Notes: generated by a model not told the origin, from the sequence alone. Positions 52,925-62,177 are shown, numbered from the stretch's first letter. The stretch is 64,000 bases of DNA from JAGQKC01 sp965223675 (GCA_965223675.1 OZ245013.1:1798001-1862000); one strand, 5' to 3'. Numbers and translations: made by a program.

Positions 52925-54661
52925 ATGGAAGTCAATACCGCCCCAACAAGCAATCCGTTTACTGCCTCACAAATTTCATTTCGAATCACCAGTACGTCTA
53001 GTAATAGACTATCTCCTGAACCAGAGGTTGCTTCAGATACTCGAGAACAATTGGTCTTTGCGCGGAGGCAAGTTCAAAAGTTACTCAAAAGTCTTCAATC
53101 CATCAACACGCCGCTACCCACCACACATCTCCTTCGAACTGGTGGATCTGGAATTCAGGCGGCAACCACAAGTTCAAGCAGTGATCTGGGTCTCACGACG
53201 ACTGCAGCCACGTCTACCGTTTTACAATCAACCGAAGAGGTCAACACGGCATCGACTTCTTTTTCACCATTTGGACCATCCTTCACAGGAAGTTCAACCT
53301 CACTTGCTACCATTGGCGGAATCTACGACGGAGACAATGGAACCGATACTTTGACATTCACCGTCACGACTGGAGGAGTTGTCGGGGTTTCACCAGTTTT
53401 GGCATTAGAAGTTCGAGACAGTCACGACCAACTCGTCGAAACGATTAACTTAAATCTTTATCAAGCTGATGATATCTACACGTTACAAAATGGGCTCGAA
53501 TTAAGTTTTAGCTCAGGAACGCTCACAGCGAGTGACACATTTACAGTCGACGTCTCAGATTCTACGGGCAGTGCCGTTAACGCAGATAACCCCTTCAATG
53601 GAACCCGAAATGACAACCCCAATTCTGACAGTGGCTTGTCCGTTTCTGCTGGTTCATTTGAAGTCAACGGTATTTCGATTACTGTAGACGCAGACGATAC
53701 CCTCAACAGTGTTTTAACCAAAATCAATCAATCCAGCGCAGGGGTCACTGCTACGTTTGATTCAGGTACGGAAACAGTGACCTTGACACAAAATACATCT
53801 GGAGCAACACCCACGATCGCGGTTGGCAATGATACATCAGGTTTTTTAGCAGCTACCAAACTCAGCGCTGCAACGGCTGTTCAAGGTCAGGACGAGATCA
53901 AGGATGAAGATAGGGCACTCAGCGAAGTCGCGAAATTTTCCTCCGTGACCAGCGGTTCGATTCTCATCAATTCGATCTCAATTTCTCTCAATGTCCTGAC
54001 TGACTCACTCAACGATCTGATTACTCGTATCAATAGCTCCGCGGCTGATGTCACTGCTAGTTTCGATGGCACAAGACAGCGTGTTTCAATCACTGCCAAT
54101 GATTCGGAAGATTCACTCGTCTTGGACAGTAACAGCACTGCCTTCTTTGCGGACCTTGAGATTACGGACGGTACGTATAACTCAACGCAAGGGACGGTCA
54201 TCTCGAATACGGTGCGAAAGGGTGTCTCGGCACATAGAACGGCCGAATTCGTGAACGCCCTGAGGGAGGTCGGAGAAGCTTTAAATCCATTGTTTAATAA
54301 CCGACAGTTTTCAGGCGATCCGGGACCGTTCTTGAACCAACTCCGTGCCGACTTTCAATCAACCGTTGCTGACATTTTCAACGCTGACGGACCTCGATTC
54401 AGAAGTCAGTTTGGAATTCACTTTGATTTCAGGCCAACTTCTCGTAATGTTTTTGATTTAAAATTGTCTGGTATCGACCATAATCTCTTGACCACAGAGC
54501 TTCGAGAAAATCCTACTCGTGTCAATAGACTACTCTTTGGTTTGACGTCGACCACCGACGATGGGCTCATTGAATCTGTCATCGCCGTACTGGAAAAAGC
54601 CGACTCTGACTTAAAAGACAAACTCGGAGACACAGGAAGTCTTGTCGATATTTTCGTGTAG
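52925..54661 (+). CDS. Orphan FliD/FlgK-like protein with flagellin-hook IN motifs
   Basis: A 578-residue protein without signal peptide or membrane helix. It has two flagellin-hook IN motif-like repeats: SFEVNGISITVDADDTLNSV with LTKINQSSAGVTATFD, and SILINSISISLNVLTDSLND with ITRINSSAADVTASFD. Ser/Thr-rich linkers fill the first third. The C-terminal 150 residues are helical. Such motifs occur in the filament cap FliD and in FlgK. No flagellar gene is near and the terminal coiled-coil of true FliD is not obvious. The ribosome site is poor. It may be a detached cap protein or a repurposed surface subunit. Confidence 0.7.
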   Translation: MEVNTAPTSNPFTASQISFRITSTSSNRLSPEPEVASDTREQLVFARRQVQKLLKSLQSINTPLPTTHLLRTGGSGIQAATTSSSSDLGLTTTAATSTVLQSTEEVNTASTSFSPFGPSFTGSSTSLATIGGIYDGDNGTDTLTFTVTTGGVVGVSPVLALEVRDSHDQLVETINLNLYQADDIYTLQNGLELSFSSGTLTASDTFTVDVSDSTGSAVNADNPFNGTRNDNPNSDSGLSVSAGSFEVNGISITVDADDTLNSVLTKINQSSAGVTATFDSGTETVTLTQNTSGATPTIAVGNDTSGFLAATKLSAATAVQGQDEIKDEDRALSEVAKFSSVTSGSILINSISISLNVLTDSLNDLITRINSSAADVTASFDGTRQRVSITANDSEDSLVLDSNSTAFFADLEITDGTYNSTQGTVISNTVRKGVSAHRTAEFVNALREVGEALNPLFNNRQFSGDPGPFLNQLRADFQSTVADIFNADGPRFRSQFGIHFDFRPTSRNVFDLKLSGIDHNLLTTELRENPTRVNRLLFGLTSTTDDGLIESVIAVLEKADSDLKDKLGDTGSLVDIFV

Positions 54662-54939
54662 AATATTTGTCAATACCCTTCATTCTTCCATCTAATACCT
54701 TGCTCATCCCTAAAAATTTTCAAAATCTCACCATCTTCTCTTTCTCTTCATTGCCAAATACGAGAATTGCTGCAGACTTTTGGGTACCCTCGCAGAGAAC
54801 TATCGCCAATAGAATAGGCTGTAACGTTTTCTCACTTATTCAGACTACCTCTTATTCGTCATGAGCGAACGAGACGTTAAGTGACTATCGAGAAACCTCA
54901 TCAGCACAAATTCATGGCTGCCGCCTAACTGGATGAACG

Positions 54940-55731
54940 ATGAAATTTTTACCAATAATCATCTCTCTCACGTTACTCTATGGCTGTTCATCTGTTCCCC
55001 GCTCATTCTCGCCAGATCAATCAATCGTTCCAAGAGAGTTTTCACACAATGCTTTTGACATGGTCCTCCAAGCACACGTCACCGATGGGGTGGTGCAGTA
55101 TCCCAACATTGCAAAAGACCAAAGATTCACAGACTATCTAGACCTACTCAATCACGTCGCGCCGACTCAGCTTCCGACGCCAAATGATCGACTCGCGTTT
55201 TGGATTAATGCCTACAATGCCTTTGCGATGAAAGGTATTGTCGACGGGTACTCTCCAAGCACCTTCACTGGTCGGTACCAATACTTTGTGAGCCAACGAT
55301 ACGCCGTTGGCGGTGAGACGATTAATCTCTATGACCTAGAGCGCGAATTGCTTATTCCCGATTTTCGGGAACCTCGTATTCATTTTGCAATCGTCTGCGC
55401 CTCTCAATCATGTCCCAAGCTACGATCCCGGGCATTCTACCCTGATCAGATCGACCAACAGTTGAATGACAGCGCACGACGATTTATCAATGATTCAACC
55501 CGAAATCTCTTTGACCGACAAAAGAAAATCGCGTATCTGTCAAAAATCTTCGATTGGTTTACGGAAGATTTTGTCGATCATTCGGGATCACTCGGGAAAT
55601 ATCTAGCCCAGTACGTCAAGGATCCCGAATTAGCACAGGAACTAGAAAACGATTTGTATATCATAGATTTCTTGGACTACGACTGGTCCCTCAATGGTGT
55701 GCAACCTCAGCCAACAAATGACGCATCTTAG
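54940..55731 (+). CDS. DUF547 domain lipoprotein
   Basis: A 263-residue protein. The signal peptide ends in LLYGCSS (lipobox LYGC). The DUF547 domain shows RLAFWINAYNAFAMKGI, HFAIVCASQSCPKLRSRAFY and IFDWFTEDF. The Cys in VCASQSCP lies where papain-like folds keep the catalytic Cys. Family members are exported but their reaction is unknown. The ribosome site is weak. It stands alone 209 nt before the bufferin gene. Confidence 0.85.
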   Translation: MKFLPIIISLTLLYGCSSVPRSFSPDQSIVPREFSHNAFDMVLQAHVTDGVVQYPNIAKDQRFTDYLDLLNHVAPTQLPTPNDRLAFWINAYNAFAMKGIVDGYSPSTFTGRYQYFVSQRYAVGGETINLYDLERELLIPDFREPRIHFAIVCASQSCPKLRSRAFYPDQIDQQLNDSARRFINDSTRNLFDRQKKIAYLSKIFDWFTEDFVDHSGSLGKYLAQYVKDPELAQELENDLYIIDFLDYDWSLNGVQPQPTNDAS

Positions 55732-55943
55732 TGTCAGATAACGATGTCAAATTATCCCTTGGACTACCCGCCCAATGGAAGTGTGCGCCGTTTGTGAAGT
55801 AGCTTACCAAAAATTCATGGAATACGTTGTAACATTGAGCAATATCCACAGACTACCCGACACACAAGTGTATCTCTGTTATGCGAAGGTGAAGAATGAT
55901 ACACTTCTTTTCTCAATTCCTACTATTTAAGGAGGGGCTCTCA

Positions 55944-56210
55944 ATGTCCAACAAAACGTTACTCATGGGTGCTGCACTGTCAGGACTGCTCATCGCATCG
56001 GGGTGCGCCCATTCTCATGACAGCATGTCAGGATCTCACATGGCCAAAGGCCAATGTCATGGAGTCAATGACTGTAAAGGCCATGGTGAGTGTAAAGGAG
56101 CCGGTCATTCGTGCGAAGGCAAGAATGATTGCAAAGGTAAAGGCTGGATCGGCATGTCAAAAGCCGATTGTGACGCTAAAGGTGGACGGTACGTCGCCAA
56201 AGCCCATTAA
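55944..56210 (+). CDS. Bufferin-like Cys-rich RiPP precursor (BufA2 type)
   Basis: An 88-residue exported peptide with AAGGAGG 8 nt before the ATG. The signal peptide ends LIASGC, so it might be lipidated at C21. The mature part has Cys at 38, 44, 50, 57, 63 and 76 in the pattern NDCKGHGEC, HSCEGKNDCKGKGW, ADCDAKGG. Bufferins are precursors whose Cys are turned into copper-binding thiooxazole-type groups by BufB and BufC, and help cells cope with copper. bufB and bufC follow at once. A possible lipidation signal is worth noting, since bufferins are usually drawn as Sec-exported soluble peptides. Confidence 0.88.
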   Translation: MSNKTLLMGAALSGLLIASGCAHSHDSMSGSHMAKGQCHGVNDCKGHGECKGAGHSCEGKNDCKGKGWIGMSKADCDAKGGRYVAKAH

Positions 56211-56233
56211 CCTTCACTCAGCATGATGTATTG

Positions 56234-57124
56234 ATGAATGATCAATCTCAAACGGCTTCACGCCACGCACGGGTCGGGGTGGGGCTTCGTCCCACCCACT
56301 ACCCTCACCTGGAAGCTAGGCCACCGACGTCCATGACCTGGTTTGAGGCCATTAGTGAAAACTATATGGATTCCGAGGGACGTCCCCTTCAAATGTTAGA
56401 ATTAATTCGTGAAGACTATCCAATTGCTCTCCATGGCGTCTCGCTCTCGATCGCCTCTACCGAGGGACTTCGTCCAGAGTACTTGAAACAACTCAAGCGG
56501 CTTAAAGAACACATTGAACCATTTATCGTGTCCGATCATCTCTGCTGGACTGGCCTCCGCGAGGCAAATTTACACGACCTCTTGCCAATCCCTTACACGG
56601 AGGAGGCGTTAGCCTTCATCCTCAAACATGTCGACCAGGTGCAAAACGCGCTTGGCTGTCAGATTCTGTTAGAGAACGTTTCAACCTATCTTCGGCTCCC
56701 TGATTCAACCCATTCCGAGTGGGATTTCCTGACAGCGCTTGCCAAACAATCCGGCTGCAAGCTTCTTCTTGATGTCAACAATCTGTACGTGAACGCGAGG
56801 AACCATGATTTTGATCCGATAGTCTTTCTTGAATCGATTCCGACTGAATTGATCGGGCAGATTCATCTGGCCGGCTACACCGACATGGGAACGTACCTCT
56901 TTGATACTCATTCGAAACCCGTGTATCCAGAAGTGTGGGAATTATTCTCTAAACTTATTGCTCGAGCTCCGGAAGTTCCCTTCCTCCTGGAATGGGACGA
57001 GAACATTCCAGAGTTTTCAGTATTGGAAGCTGAAGCACAAAAAGCCGCAAGAATTTGGGAGTACCATCATGGGCACACTCACGCTGAATCAATATCAGCG
57101 TCTCTTTTCGCAAACAGCATCTAG
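56234..57124 (+). CDS. bufB: MNIO family enzyme BufB (DUF692)
   Basis: A 296-residue multinuclear non-haem iron-dependent oxidase with a TIM-barrel fold. The ATG at 56234 is 24 nt after the precursor stop. Metal ligands are likely in IALHGVSLSI, IVSDHLCW, LLENVSTYL, LLLDVNNLYVNARNH and QIHLAGY. It should modify Cys of the precursor in the cytoplasm before export. It overlaps bufC by 56 nt, so the partner proteins are tightly coupled. Confidence 0.92.
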   Translation: MNDQSQTASRHARVGVGLRPTHYPHLEARPPTSMTWFEAISENYMDSEGRPLQMLELIREDYPIALHGVSLSIASTEGLRPEYLKQLKRLKEHIEPFIVSDHLCWTGLREANLHDLLPIPYTEEALAFILKHVDQVQNALGCQILLENVSTYLRLPDSTHSEWDFLTALAKQSGCKLLLDVNNLYVNARNHDFDPIVFLESIPTELIGQIHLAGYTDMGTYLFDTHSKPVYPEVWELFSKLIARAPEVPFLLEWDENIPEFSVLEAEAQKAARIWEYHHGHTHAESISASLFANSI

Positions 57125-57866
57125 ACAGGATCACGAGGCGCCCGACAAACGCCTGCGTCTCGCCGTCACGCCCGGGAAGGACCTCACAACCCTCGAGGCG
57201 CTTGAAGTCTACCGACATGGGTACATTGTCAGACTTACGGAAGCCCTCGGAGAGACATTTGAAGCGGTTTGGTGGATTTCAGGCGATGAGGAATTTTTCC
57301 GTTTAGCGAAAAGTTTTATTCTCAGCTATCCGTCTCGCACCTATAATCTCTCTTCATACGGAGAAGAATTCGCAGACTTTCTTCAAGAAGAACGTCCGTT
57401 TCCAGATCTTCCCTTTCTGCCAGATCTTGCCAGGTTCGAATGGATGTTCAAAAACATTTTCCACACACGACAACATGTTTCGGTTTCCCCGAAAACCATC
57501 CAAGATCTCGCACAACAAGGCACAATACATTTTCGATTCGGATCATCCGTCCGGATCTTCTCTTCACCGTATGCCGTCTACGATATCTGGAAGCTTCGTG
57601 ACACGTGCCATGAAGGACACCCACCGGCTGACTGGGCACACGAGCAACACCTTTTGCTCTACAAAAAACATGATCAGATATTCGTGAATGAATTACAGGA
57701 AGTCGAATATTGTCTCCTTCAAAAATTGTTGGCGAACCATACATTAGAAGACACGCTCAACGAGACGAGCCAACGATTTCCACACATAACTCAAACACAA
57801 GTCTCTCAACTGTTCCAAGTCATGGTGCACACGGGAATTATTCATCACATTGAAGGATCTGCATAA
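57069..57866 (+). CDS. bufC: BufC, DUF2063 partner of the MNIO
   Basis: A 265-residue protein beginning inside bufB. It has TLEALEVYRHGYIVRLTEAL, FEAVWWISGDEEFFRLAKSF and PFLPDLARFEWMF, the N-terminal DUF2063 domain that recognises the precursor leader. The last 100 residues are less conserved. It forms the BufB-BufC complex needed for bufferin maturation. A longer frame upstream lies wholly inside bufB and is not used. Confidence 0.9.
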   Translation: MGTLTLNQYQRLFSQTASRQDHEAPDKRLRLAVTPGKDLTTLEALEVYRHGYIVRLTEALGETFEAVWWISGDEEFFRLAKSFILSYPSRTYNLSSYGEEFADFLQEERPFPDLPFLPDLARFEWMFKNIFHTRQHVSVSPKTIQDLAQQGTIHFRFGSSVRIFSSPYAVYDIWKLRDTCHEGHPPADWAHEQHLLLYKKHDQIFVNELQEVEYCLLQKLLANHTLEDTLNETSQRFPHITQTQVSQLFQVMVHTGIIHHIEGSA

Positions 57867-57898
57867 CCTACCGACTGCTCTTGGACTTATGGGTTCTC

Positions 57899-58921
57899 AT
57901 GATTCCTCTCATCCATGATACGGCTAAACCCACACTGAATCTTCTGCGTGGTCGTCCGATCCTAGCCATCTTCGAAGTCACGCTCCGTTGCAACTCCGCT
58001 TGCGGGTATTGTGATCTCCCACTCAATGAGGGTCGATACGAGATGAACCGACAGGAAATTCATCGAGTGTTCAGCCATCTCTATCAAGAAGGAGTGCGCT
58101 TTGTGTTTATCCAAGGTGGTGAACCACTTCTACGAAAAGACCTCTCCGAAATCTTAAACGATCTGACAGACCTTGGATTCAGCCTGAGTCTCATTACGAA
58201 CGGAACCAAACTAACGCCAACACTCGTCAAGCGATTAGCGAAAAATCCTCTGAATATCTCTGTGAGTTTAGATACCCTCGATCGAAATCTCTACAAACAC
58301 ATTCGGGGGGCCGACCAGCTGCATCTCGTGCTTAATGGCCTTGAGGCCTTAGCCGATTATCCACATCCGAAATATCTCACGTGCATCGTCAGCGAAGCCA
58401 ATCGAGAGCATGTGTTAGATGTCGTTCGGTTTGCTCGTGATCGAGGATTCATTCCTGTTGTGGGCGCTTATCATTGGGACATCGAACGGTATGGCAAAGT
58501 GGACTTAACGCTCCAATATCAAAAGAGCACCGCTATTTCCGTTTTTCAAGAAGTGTTGAACTCAGGGCTCGTCCCTCGTGGCTATTTCCGTCAATACTTG
58601 CGCGATAATATCACCTGGTTGAACGGAGATCCCCTCAGACAATGTGATGCCGGTCGCTACAGCATAGCAATCGACGCCTCAGGCAACGTAGCCCCTTGTC
58701 TGGCCCTTCAACATACGGGCAACTTACGCACATCATCCCTTGATGAAATTCTGACACGTTTCGATCAAGATACGATCAGAGAATGCTCAAACCGATCTTC
58801 ATGCAACATGCTTTGCAGTCGTGTGATTGGGGCAACCTTGAATCAGCCAATCAATGCCCTGCTCACGCCAACGAGAGTTGAACCGTTTCTCCGGAGCCCG
58901 ACATATGTTGCTTCAAACTGA
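57899..58921 (+). CDS. Radical SAM protein with SPASM-like C-terminus
   Basis: A 340-residue enzyme. The radical SAM cluster motif is EVTLRCNSACGYCDLPL (CxxxCxxC). QGGEPLLRKDL and SLITNGTKLT follow as expected. The C-terminus has extra Cys in LRQCDAGRYSIAIDASGNV, PCLAL and ECSNRSSCNMLCSR, which could bind auxiliary clusters as in SPASM proteins. It starts 32 nt after bufC and overlaps the next gene by 17 nt. It is thus likely part of the bufferin operon, but a role on the bufferin is only an inference. Quinohaemoprotein-like or other peptide maturation is possible. Confidence 0.85.
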   Translation: MIPLIHDTAKPTLNLLRGRPILAIFEVTLRCNSACGYCDLPLNEGRYEMNRQEIHRVFSHLYQEGVRFVFIQGGEPLLRKDLSEILNDLTDLGFSLSLITNGTKLTPTLVKRLAKNPLNISVSLDTLDRNLYKHIRGADQLHLVLNGLEALADYPHPKYLTCIVSEANREHVLDVVRFARDRGFIPVVGAYHWDIERYGKVDLTLQYQKSTAISVFQEVLNSGLVPRGYFRQYLRDNITWLNGDPLRQCDAGRYSIAIDASGNVAPCLALQHTGNLRTSSLDEILTRFDQDTIRECSNRSSCNMLCSRVIGATLNQPINALLTPTRVEPFLRSPTYVASN

Positions 58922-59561
58922 CGAGCGACTCCCCCTCGCAAGACTGTTGCAGTTCATTGAATTCGGTGAACGAATCGCCCATGCGTGCGCCAAAGCTCAA
59001 GCCGCCATAGCTCCAGATTTTGGCACGCATCGATTCTTAAAAGAACAAGCACGACAAGAAGCGGCTCACGCCTACATCTTTCATACTACGATTACGTGGA
59101 TTGCGCCAAGACACCTCGGCGACTCACCTTTTTCTAGACCCTTTGCTCACTATCAGCGCCTCATCGAGTCTGCTTTACGCCGAGGGGATTTTTTCGAGAC
59201 CATTTTGGCCGAGCAAGTCATTCTCGAAGGCCTAGGCGAAGTCACACTCAGGAAACTCGAAACCGGCCTCTTAAAGCGAGAGGCTCCACTACAACGACTT
59301 CGACGAATGTTTCTGCAACAAGAGGAAGCCCACCATGGATTTGGAACGAGAACGCTTGAAAGAGCGATCGAGAGGGGTGAGGTATCAGAACGTTATCTTC
59401 AAGAGCGAGCCTACGATTACGTGCTCTTGGCAAGGTCGATGATCACAACCGGACAAGAGTTATTGCATGAGATGACAGAAGATCCTGAATGGTACCTCAC
59501 CGAGTTTTACCATACATTACCGGGATGGCTAAGCGAGTCCCCAGCCCACGCGGTCGCGTAG
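58905..59561 (+). CDS. Ferritin-like di-iron protein
   Basis: A 218-residue helical protein starting at 58905 (CGGAG about 8 nt upstream) and overlapping the radical SAM gene. The carboxylate/His di-iron pattern appears as QEAAHAYIFH, LAEQVILEGLGEV and QQEEAHHGFG. This is typical of the ferritin-like superfamily, as in ribonucleotide-reductase-like or haem-oxygenase-like oxidases. No ferroxidase or storage features beyond that are clear. Its coupling to the radical SAM gene suggests a shared pathway. It could supply an O2-dependent step. Confidence 0.78.
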   Translation: MLLQTDERLPLARLLQFIEFGERIAHACAKAQAAIAPDFGTHRFLKEQARQEAAHAYIFHTTITWIAPRHLGDSPFSRPFAHYQRLIESALRRGDFFETILAEQVILEGLGEVTLRKLETGLLKREAPLQRLRRMFLQQEEAHHGFGTRTLERAIERGEVSERYLQERAYDYVLLARSMITTGQELLHEMTEDPEWYLTEFYHTLPGWLSESPAHAVA

Positions 59562-59837
59562 CATGAAGCCATATGTAGATCAAGATGGACTATAGCCGTT
59601 TCAAATAACTTCCTATCGACGCCCCAGACAGCGGGGAGAAAGTCAGAAAAAACCTCTGGAACGTATTTGGATTCGCTATAGTAATGATGAAATAGTAGGA
59701 CGGATTCATTGACTATTCTCTTAATGATTGCAAATATCATGATCATCGTGAGGAAAAACGACATGAGTTAGCAAAACCCACTCCGTAAGTTATCGTTACG
59801 GCTTTGCAGCTAATCAAAAGCAATCTTCTGATTTTAC

Positions 59838-59861
59838 GAGATACGATTCACGAGCAACGGT
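59838..59861. repeat. Fragment of the dispersed repeat, copy D
   Basis: ACGAGATACGATTCACGAGC matches the right part of copy A but without its GCGCGC hairpin, then continues AACGG. It lies directly before the start codon of the gene at 59864. Confidence 0.5.
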
Positions 59862-59863
59862 CA

Positions 59864-60559
59864 ATGATCTGGGTTATCATTCCAACTCTCAATGAAGAAC
59901 AAGCTCTGCCGGCGACTCTCGAAGCGCTGTTTCATCAATCGGGTGAGTATGAAGTCGTGGTTGTTGATGGAGGCAGCACGGATCACACATGTGAAATCGT
60001 CGTCAATAATCCACGAATTACTCTGTTAGGAGCGCCCAGAGGCCGAGCTTCGCAGATGAATGTAGGGGCTGAATATGCATGGAATTGCAGACACTCCAGT
60101 GACGATTGGCTGCTCTTTCTTCACGCTGACACGATTCTTCCACCTGATGCCTTGAGTGAGTTACATCGCCTCCACCCTCAACCGTCAATCCAGGCCGGGG
60201 GGTTTACTCATCAATTTTCTGGCAACGACTGGAGACTCCGCTTGATCTCCTGGTTAGATAATTTCCGCTGCACGAGATCTCATATTATTTATGGAGACCA
60301 AGCGCTCTTCGTACGCCAAGGGTTGTTTGAACGAATTGGAAGATTTCCGGATCAGCCCATTCTTGAAGACATTGCGTTCGGAGACAAACTGTTGCAATAT
60401 ACCGTCCCACAGGTTCTACAGTCCTCTGTTGTCACAGATGCCCGAAAGTTTCTTCGTATGGGAATCTGGAGAAGTCTGACACGAGTCTTGCTGATCATCC
60501 TGCATGTCGAATACGGACTCCCTACTCTCACTCCTGCGTTTTTTCAAGATATCCGTTAA
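59864..60559 (+). CDS. GT2 glycosyltransferase, TIGR04283 type
   Basis: A 231-residue GT2 enzyme. I place the start at 59864 (MIWVIIPTLNEEQALPATLE); the frame is open further upstream only through the repeat fragment. It has VVVDGGSTDHT, APRGRASQMNVGA and LLFLHADT, the marks of the rSAM/selenodomain-associated family also linked to arsenosugar synthesis. The usual phosphorylase-like partner (TIGR04282) is not in the window. There is no strong ribosome site, perhaps because the repeat replaced it. Confidence 0.85.
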   Translation: MIWVIIPTLNEEQALPATLEALFHQSGEYEVVVVDGGSTDHTCEIVVNNPRITLLGAPRGRASQMNVGAEYAWNCRHSSDDWLLFLHADTILPPDALSELHRLHPQPSIQAGGFTHQFSGNDWRLRLISWLDNFRCTRSHIIYGDQALFVRQGLFERIGRFPDQPILEDIAFGDKLLQYTVPQVLQSSVVTDARKFLRMGIWRSLTRVLLIILHVEYGLPTLTPAFFQDIR

Positions 60560-60997
60560 CCCCTTCTGACCGTCACCAAAGACAAGAACCCTTGAGGGCC
60601 AATTCCTTTTCTTGCGGTACAATCTGCATACATGTTTGCCTCGATGGTAGATTTCTACTAGCTCCTTCCTGACTTACACCTCTCGTCCACGATCAAATTC
60701 CGTATACAAACGAGCAGTCGTACGATGGAACAAGATCCCTGTAAACTTTGGTTTCGCATCGTAGGCAATACAACCTCCAAGATCTATCATGAAACACGAG
60801 CATTACCTGGAATTTCTCGAATATGTAGTAACTGTACATATTATGACTCAACTGACAATTATTCAGATACATACCGCACACGACTCCGAAGATCGCAGAG
60901 AAACTTGAAAGATCGTGTATCCTCGATTACCCCTCTGAAAGTCACGGAAAGCTAAAGAAATTCGAAAAGAATTGCCGATAAGGTCCTGTAACTAGTT
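60560..60997. other. Intergenic, nothing firm
   Basis: About 438 bp. Short frames on both strands lack ribosome sites. A TGACTTAC near 60670 looks like the ECF octamer, but no AAC hexamer lies 16 nt before it, so I do not call a promoter. Confidence 0.3.
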
Positions 60998-61261
60998 ATG
61001 GCAAGAGACTCAGACATAAACTCATCCAACGACTTTACAGCCTTTCTGCGTGATTTTAACGACGTGGACTTGAATCATTATACCTGCTTTGCGGGGGAAT
61101 TCAGGGATCAACGGCTCGAGGCTGGAGCCATGGCAGAGGCTGGATTTTGGAATACGGTGGTCAATCTTTGTATCGACGAACGTTTGCGACGAGAAGGAGA
61201 GATTCGTCGTTTGGAGTACATGTATCGAACGGGCTTCGATCCGCAAGAAGAAGAATACTAA
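60998..61261 (+). CDS. Small conserved-looking protein, paralogue of 61745
   Basis: An 87-residue cytoplasmic protein. FAGEFRDQRLEAGAMAEAGF and WNTVVNLCIDERLRREGEIR and LEYMYRTG match the gene at 61745 in order. I do not know the family. It is helical and acidic at the end. The two copies flank a small lipoprotein gene on the other strand. A shared pattern E-x-RDQRL-x-G...FWN-x-V...ERxRR...RRLExMYRTG makes a real protein very likely. Confidence 0.72.
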   Translation: MARDSDINSSNDFTAFLRDFNDVDLNHYTCFAGEFRDQRLEAGAMAEAGFWNTVVNLCIDERLRREGEIRRLEYMYRTGFDPQEEEY

Positions 61262-61292
61262 CCAACCCTCACCGCTCATTCCAGTTTTACAC

Positions 61293-61523
61293 TCACTTCT
61301 TCAATTTCGCTAATCGTTCTTGTGCCTTTTTGGCCACGTCACTTTCCGGGTTCATCTGAATGATGAGTTCATACAGTTGTGCGGCGTGCGTACGATTACC
61401 CTGCTTTTCCTCAAATTGTGCAGTTTCAAACAACTGTTGAGGGTCTTCCCCGCATCCTAAGAAGACCCCTAACGCCAGCGCCAATAACCCTACTTTCAGC
61501 CATGTCATGCACAGATGTTTCAT
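61293..61523 (-). CDS. Small TPR-like lipoprotein
   Basis: A 76-residue lipoprotein. The start at 61523 has GAAGGAGGA about 8 nt upstream; a longer frame upstream is rejected. The lipobox is FLGC. The mature part (PQQLFETAQFEEKQGNRTHA then AQLYELIIQMNPESDVAKKA) is one TPR-like helix pair, as in BamD/YbgF-type proteins but far shorter. It may be an accessory outer-membrane scaffold. Confidence 0.75.
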   Translation of the reverse strand: MKHLCMTWLKVGLLALALGVFLGCGEDPQQLFETAQFEEKQGNRTHAAQLYELIIQMNPESDVAKKAQERLAKLKK

Positions 61524-61744
61524 CACGTGATTCCTCCTTCTGTTCAAACGAGTTTTGTTATCCATGGTACATTTAGAATCTTTCTCAGTATGGCCTAGCC
61601 ATCATGTCATGTTATGACAAGCACCAAACGTATTTCTTGGCTTCCCACCGCAGGGTAAAGATTTGCAGGGAACCAAGCCGATAATAGTTAGAAAGGCCAG
61701 CCTGGGCTCATGGTCACATTGAACTGGTCTTATATGGAACGATC

Positions 61745-62035
61745 ATGAATGCTGTTCGCGATCTTGCAAAATCCTTAAAGAGTTTTGACGACTGCGAAAT
61801 TCGAGTCTATACCCGGTTTGCGACTGAATGGCGTGACCAGCGGCTGACGGAAGGCTCTGCCGAAGAAGTGGCCTTCTGGAATGCTATTGTGTCGATGTTA
61901 CTGGAAGAACGTCAACGACGAGCGACCGAGGTCAGACGATTAGAAACCATGTATCGGACTGGGAAAGACATGAAATCCTCAAATCCGGATGACGACTTCC
62001 CTGACGATATCCTAGACGATTACGCCAGCCTCTGA
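61745..62035 (+). CDS. Small conserved-looking protein, paralogue of 60998
   Basis: A 96-residue protein sharing the pattern TEWRDQRLTEGSAEEVAFWN then AIVSMLLEERQRRATEVRRL and ETMYRTG with the gene at 60998. The C-terminal tail is acidic (PDDDFPDDILDDY). There is no signal peptide. The ribosome site is weak (GGAACGATC before the ATG). Function unknown. The pair arose by duplication around the minus-strand lipoprotein gene. Confidence 0.72.
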   Translation: MNAVRDLAKSLKSFDDCEIRVYTRFATEWRDQRLTEGSAEEVAFWNAIVSMLLEERQRRATEVRRLETMYRTGKDMKSSNPDDDFPDDILDDYASL

Positions 62036-62177
62036 GTCTTAATCCTTCCTACCCTCAATAATTTCAGTCTCTTTTTGTACCGGGAAAAAGTAAGGAGTAG
62101 AGCCACCTTAGACTTGATTTCTTGATGAGGGTCTGTCGCTCTACCGTTCTCATTTCAGCCAAGGGGCACATCACATA

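Noticed and set aside
55829..55858. GTAACA and AGACTACC before the bufferin gene
   Set aside because: The spacing is near that of the ECF promoters, but the octamer differs at several bases. Too weak to add to the family.
60725..60955. Plus-strand frame of 76 codons with a CxxC
   Set aside because: No ribosome site, no recognisable pattern and lower codon regularity than real neighbours.
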